8,239 nt of DNA from Bacteroidota bacterium (GTDB taxonomy: Bacteria; Bacteroidota; Bacteroidia; NS11-12g; UBA9320). This document shows, in pieces, positions 6,979-8,239 of this stretch; the first letter of the stretch is position 1, and every line of letters begins with the position of its first letter. Both the position numbers and the translations under genes were made by a program. The stretch covers positions 1-8,239 of the forward strand of contig DNBZ01000292.1 of NCBI GenBank assembly GCA_003484585.1, read 5' to 3'. The notes under the pieces are model-generated. The model was not told the DNA's origin, searched no databases, and saw only the letters and a program-made list of their open reading frames with translations.

Positions 6979-7494
6979 ATGGGAATCAGCAATTTTTTTA
7001 AAAACCTATTTGGTAAGGCTAAAGAAGCAACAGACCTCGCTGCAGAAAGCACTAGCAAATTTGCAGAAGAGGCTACTGAAAAAGCTAAACACGCAGGAAG
7101 TGCCTTGGCAGACAAGGCAGAAGAGTTTTCTGACAAAGCAAAAAATATGGCAGATGATGCAATAGAGCAAGCTAAAGATTTGTCAGAAGACGCAGTAGAA
7201 AAAATAAAACATGTGGCAGAAGATGTAATGGAAAGTGCAGAAGATGCTTTTGAAAAGGTAAAAGATGCCGCTGAGGATGCGGTAGACAAAGCTGAACATA
7301 TGGCAAGTGATGCTATCAACAAAGTGAAGGAAAAAACGAGCCACATAAAAGAGGATGCAAAAGATGCAACGCAAACTGCTAAAGATGAAGCAAGTGACGT
7401 AGTGGACAATGCCGCAGATACTGCTGAGGATGCCACTGGTGAAAAGGTAGACACAGAAAAAGATGCTACAAAAGGCACCGAAAAAACCGCATAA
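6979..7494 (+). CDS. LEA-like 11-residue-repeat (hendecad) helical protein
   Basis: A 171-residue protein very rich in Ala, Lys, Glu and Asp, with no Cys, Pro or Trp and no signal peptide. The N-terminus (MGISNFFKNLFGKAKE) is a short amphipathic helix with three Phe that could touch a membrane. Residues ~15-157 then follow an 11-residue period, for example 59-69 DDAIEQAKDLS, 70-80 EDAVEKIKHVA, 92-102 EKVKDAAEDAV and 103-113 DKAEHMASDAI; the C-terminal ~20 residues are Thr/Lys-rich and irregular. This pattern is that of group 3 LEA and YtxH/apolipoprotein-like proteins: natively unfolded or long amphipathic helix, usually linked to desiccation, freezing or membrane stress. That role is inferred from composition only. 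First gene of a plus-strand operon; pnuC starts three bases after its stop. The repeat keeps two minus-strand frames open; these are shadows. Confidence 0.85.
   Translation: MGISNFFKNLFGKAKEATDLAAESTSKFAEEATEKAKHAGSALADKAEEFSDKAKNMADDAIEQAKDLSEDAVEKIKHVAEDVMESAEDAFEKVKDAAEDAVDKAEHMASDAINKVKEKTSHIKEDAKDATQTAKDEASDVVDNAADTAEDATGEKVDTEKDATKGTEKTA
7021..7449 (+). repeat. Diverged tandem 33-bp coding repeats (11-residue units)
   Basis: About thirteen in-frame 33-base units, encoding residues ~15-157 of the LEA-like protein. They are conserved at the level of residue pattern (hydrophobic/Ala positions with flanking acidic and Lys residues) rather than base for base. The clearest units encode residues 59-113. 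Confidence 0.7.
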
Positions 7495-7497
7495 CAA

Positions 7498-8058
7498 ATG
7501 AACTATTTGCTGATTATAGAATTGGTCAGCGTACTATTCAATCTGCTTTTTCTCTACTTGTACATACTAGAGAAAAAAAGCTGTTGGATATATGGAATAC
7601 TAGGCTCCCTCACTGGAGCCTTTGTTGTTTACTCTTCTAATCTATATTCCGAAACTCTATTATACCTTTTTTATGCTCTTATGGGCGGTTTTGCCCTTGT
7701 AATATGGCATACTAAATCCACGGATACTTTTCTAATAAAAAGCATGAAACCTAAGTCTGTTCTTGGGGTAGTAGTGACGGGAATTCTCCTTGCTCTAGGT
7801 TTAGGGTTTGCTATGTCTAATACGGATGCCGATAAGCCATACGTAGATGCTTTGAGCACCATTTTTGGTGTGATAGCTACTTTTTTAGAAATCTATAAAT
7901 ACCATATTGCTTGGAGCTTTTGGATCTCCATTAATATATACTCCATCGGACTCTATATTAGTTCTGATTTGTTTTTTTATGCTGCTCAGAGCATCTTATA
8001 TACCATCATGTCAATATATGGTTTGGTCGCGTGGCAAAAGAAGCTAAACGCTCAATGA
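7498..8058 (+). CDS. PnuC family vitamin (nicotinamide riboside/thiamine-type) transporter
   Basis: A 186-residue membrane protein of usual length for the PnuC family, which carries nicotinamide riboside (PnuC), thiamine (PnuT) or riboflavin (PnuX) down a gradient, with cytoplasmic phosphorylation trapping the substrate. Hydrophobic helices are seen at ~3-22, ~30-46, ~52-70, ~88-105, ~119-134, ~138-155 and ~158-178, consistent with seven segments. Family marks are E8 near the start, W30-x2-G33 opening the second helix, PYVDALSTIFGVIATFLE at ~114-131, the W-x3-N motif in SFWISIN (W142-N146) known to line the substrate site, and the terminal YGLVAWQKK. Substrate cannot be decided: thiL lies 4 kb away, but no TPP riboswitch and no nicotinamide gene is adjacent. 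It starts three bases after the LEA-like stop and its TGA overlaps the next ATG (ATGA). Confidence 0.88.
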   Translation: MNYLLIIELVSVLFNLLFLYLYILEKKSCWIYGILGSLTGAFVVYSSNLYSETLLYLFYALMGGFALVIWHTKSTDTFLIKSMKPKSVLGVVVTGILLALGLGFAMSNTDADKPYVDALSTIFGVIATFLEIYKYHIAWSFWISINIYSIGLYISSDLFFYAAQSILYTIMSIYGLVAWQKKLNAQ

Positions 8059-8239
8059 TTATTCACCTCATCTCTTTTCTAAGGTTTCTGCTGCCTCAGC
8101 ATGTTTCTGCCATTACTCTGTGGCCATTTATAGTGTGTAAGCATAAGAAAGACACGACTGACCCTATACTTATAAATCACGAGAGGATACACTTGAGGCA
8201 ACAAGTAGAACCTCTCGTAATTCCATTTTACGTCATTTA
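8055..8239 (+). CDS. Small HExxH-motif protein, 5' part (continues past window)
   Basis: The reading frame starts at ATG 8055, overlapping the pnuC stop as ATGA, and stays open for 61 codons to the window edge. It begins with a hydrophobic stretch (IIHLISFLRFLLPQHVSAITLWPFI), then a charged turn (KHKKDTTDP), then ILINHERIHLRQQVE, with an HExxH zincin-like motif at residues 42-46, then a second hydrophobic stretch starting LVIPFYVI. This pattern of WPF.., NHE.IHLRQQ.E and PFY is one I recognise from short, uncharacterised membrane-associated proteins of Bacteroidota. HExxH suggests a zinc-binding, possibly peptidase, site; no third ligand can be checked because the rest is missing. Function unknown; the overlap implies co-translation with pnuC. 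Confidence 0.75.
   Translation, partial: MIIHLISFLRFLLPQHVSAITLWPFIVCKHKKDTTDPILINHERIHLRQQVEPLVIPFYVI

Noticed and set aside
6945..7478. N-terminal extension of the M28 peptidase into the opposite-strand gene
   Set aside because: It would place ~178 low-complexity residues before a clear Sec signal peptide; it is the complement of the LEA-like repeats.
7183..7497. Minus-strand hydrophobic Phe/Cys-rich open frame
   Set aside because: It lies wholly antisense to the repeat gene and its composition is explained by the complement of Ala/Glu/Lys codons; no family features.
8179..8218. Perfect 8-base inverted repeat ACGAGAGG/CCTCTCGT with a 24-base loop
   Set aside because: It lies inside the coding region around the HExxH codons, has a long loop and no T-run, and a few such repeats are expected by chance in 8 kb.

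Overview
The window is a compact stretch of an AT-rich Bacteroidota genome, most likely a Flavobacteriia/Cytophagia/Saprospiria-like lineage. Four things point there: a type IX secretion (Por) C-terminal sorting domain on the first protein; no start codon preceded by a convincing Shine-Dalgarno sequence (starts follow A-rich DNA instead); a perfect TAnnTTTG -7 promoter box in one divergent intergenic space; and a typical Bacteroidota gene set (ComF, ThiL, GH3-like enzyme, M28 peptidase, PnuC family transporter). I see no RNA gene, CRISPR array, insertion sequence, phage gene or origin. No gene-free stretch reaches 100 bases.

Layout, left to right. (1) 1-1668 (+): 3' part of a large secreted, T9SS-sorted protein. 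(2) 1665-2354 (-): ComF-type phosphoribosyltransferase, convergent with gene 1; the two stop codons share one CTAG. (3) 2399-3448 (+): thiL, thiamine-monophosphate kinase, divergent from comF. (4) A tight minus-strand run read from 6944 to 3445: exported M28 zinc aminopeptidase, then a GH3-family adenylating enzyme (4 bases later), then a rhodanese-thioredoxin fusion lipoprotein (8-base overlap). Its last gene converges on thiL and again shares a CTAG stop overlap. (5) A plus-strand run starting at 6979: an LEA-like/hendecad-repeat cytoplasmic protein, a PnuC-family vitamin transporter (3 bases later), and a small HExxH-motif protein (ATGA overlap) that runs off the right edge.

The two operons in (4) and (5) are divergent from a 34-base space holding a 16-base inverted repeat that carries a -7-like box on each strand. 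thiL (thiamine diphosphate synthesis) and the PnuC-family gene (some members import thiamine) may be metabolically linked, but they lie in separate transcription units 4 kb apart and no TPP riboswitch fits in either leader. The M28-GH3-rhodanese/thioredoxin operon is the least explained part: an amino-acid-releasing enzyme, a predicted amino-acid-conjugating enzyme and a redox/sulfur-handling lipoprotein.

Most of the window is ordinary core and housekeeping sequence. I see no clear sign of a wholly new system; the findings are modest and graded accordingly.
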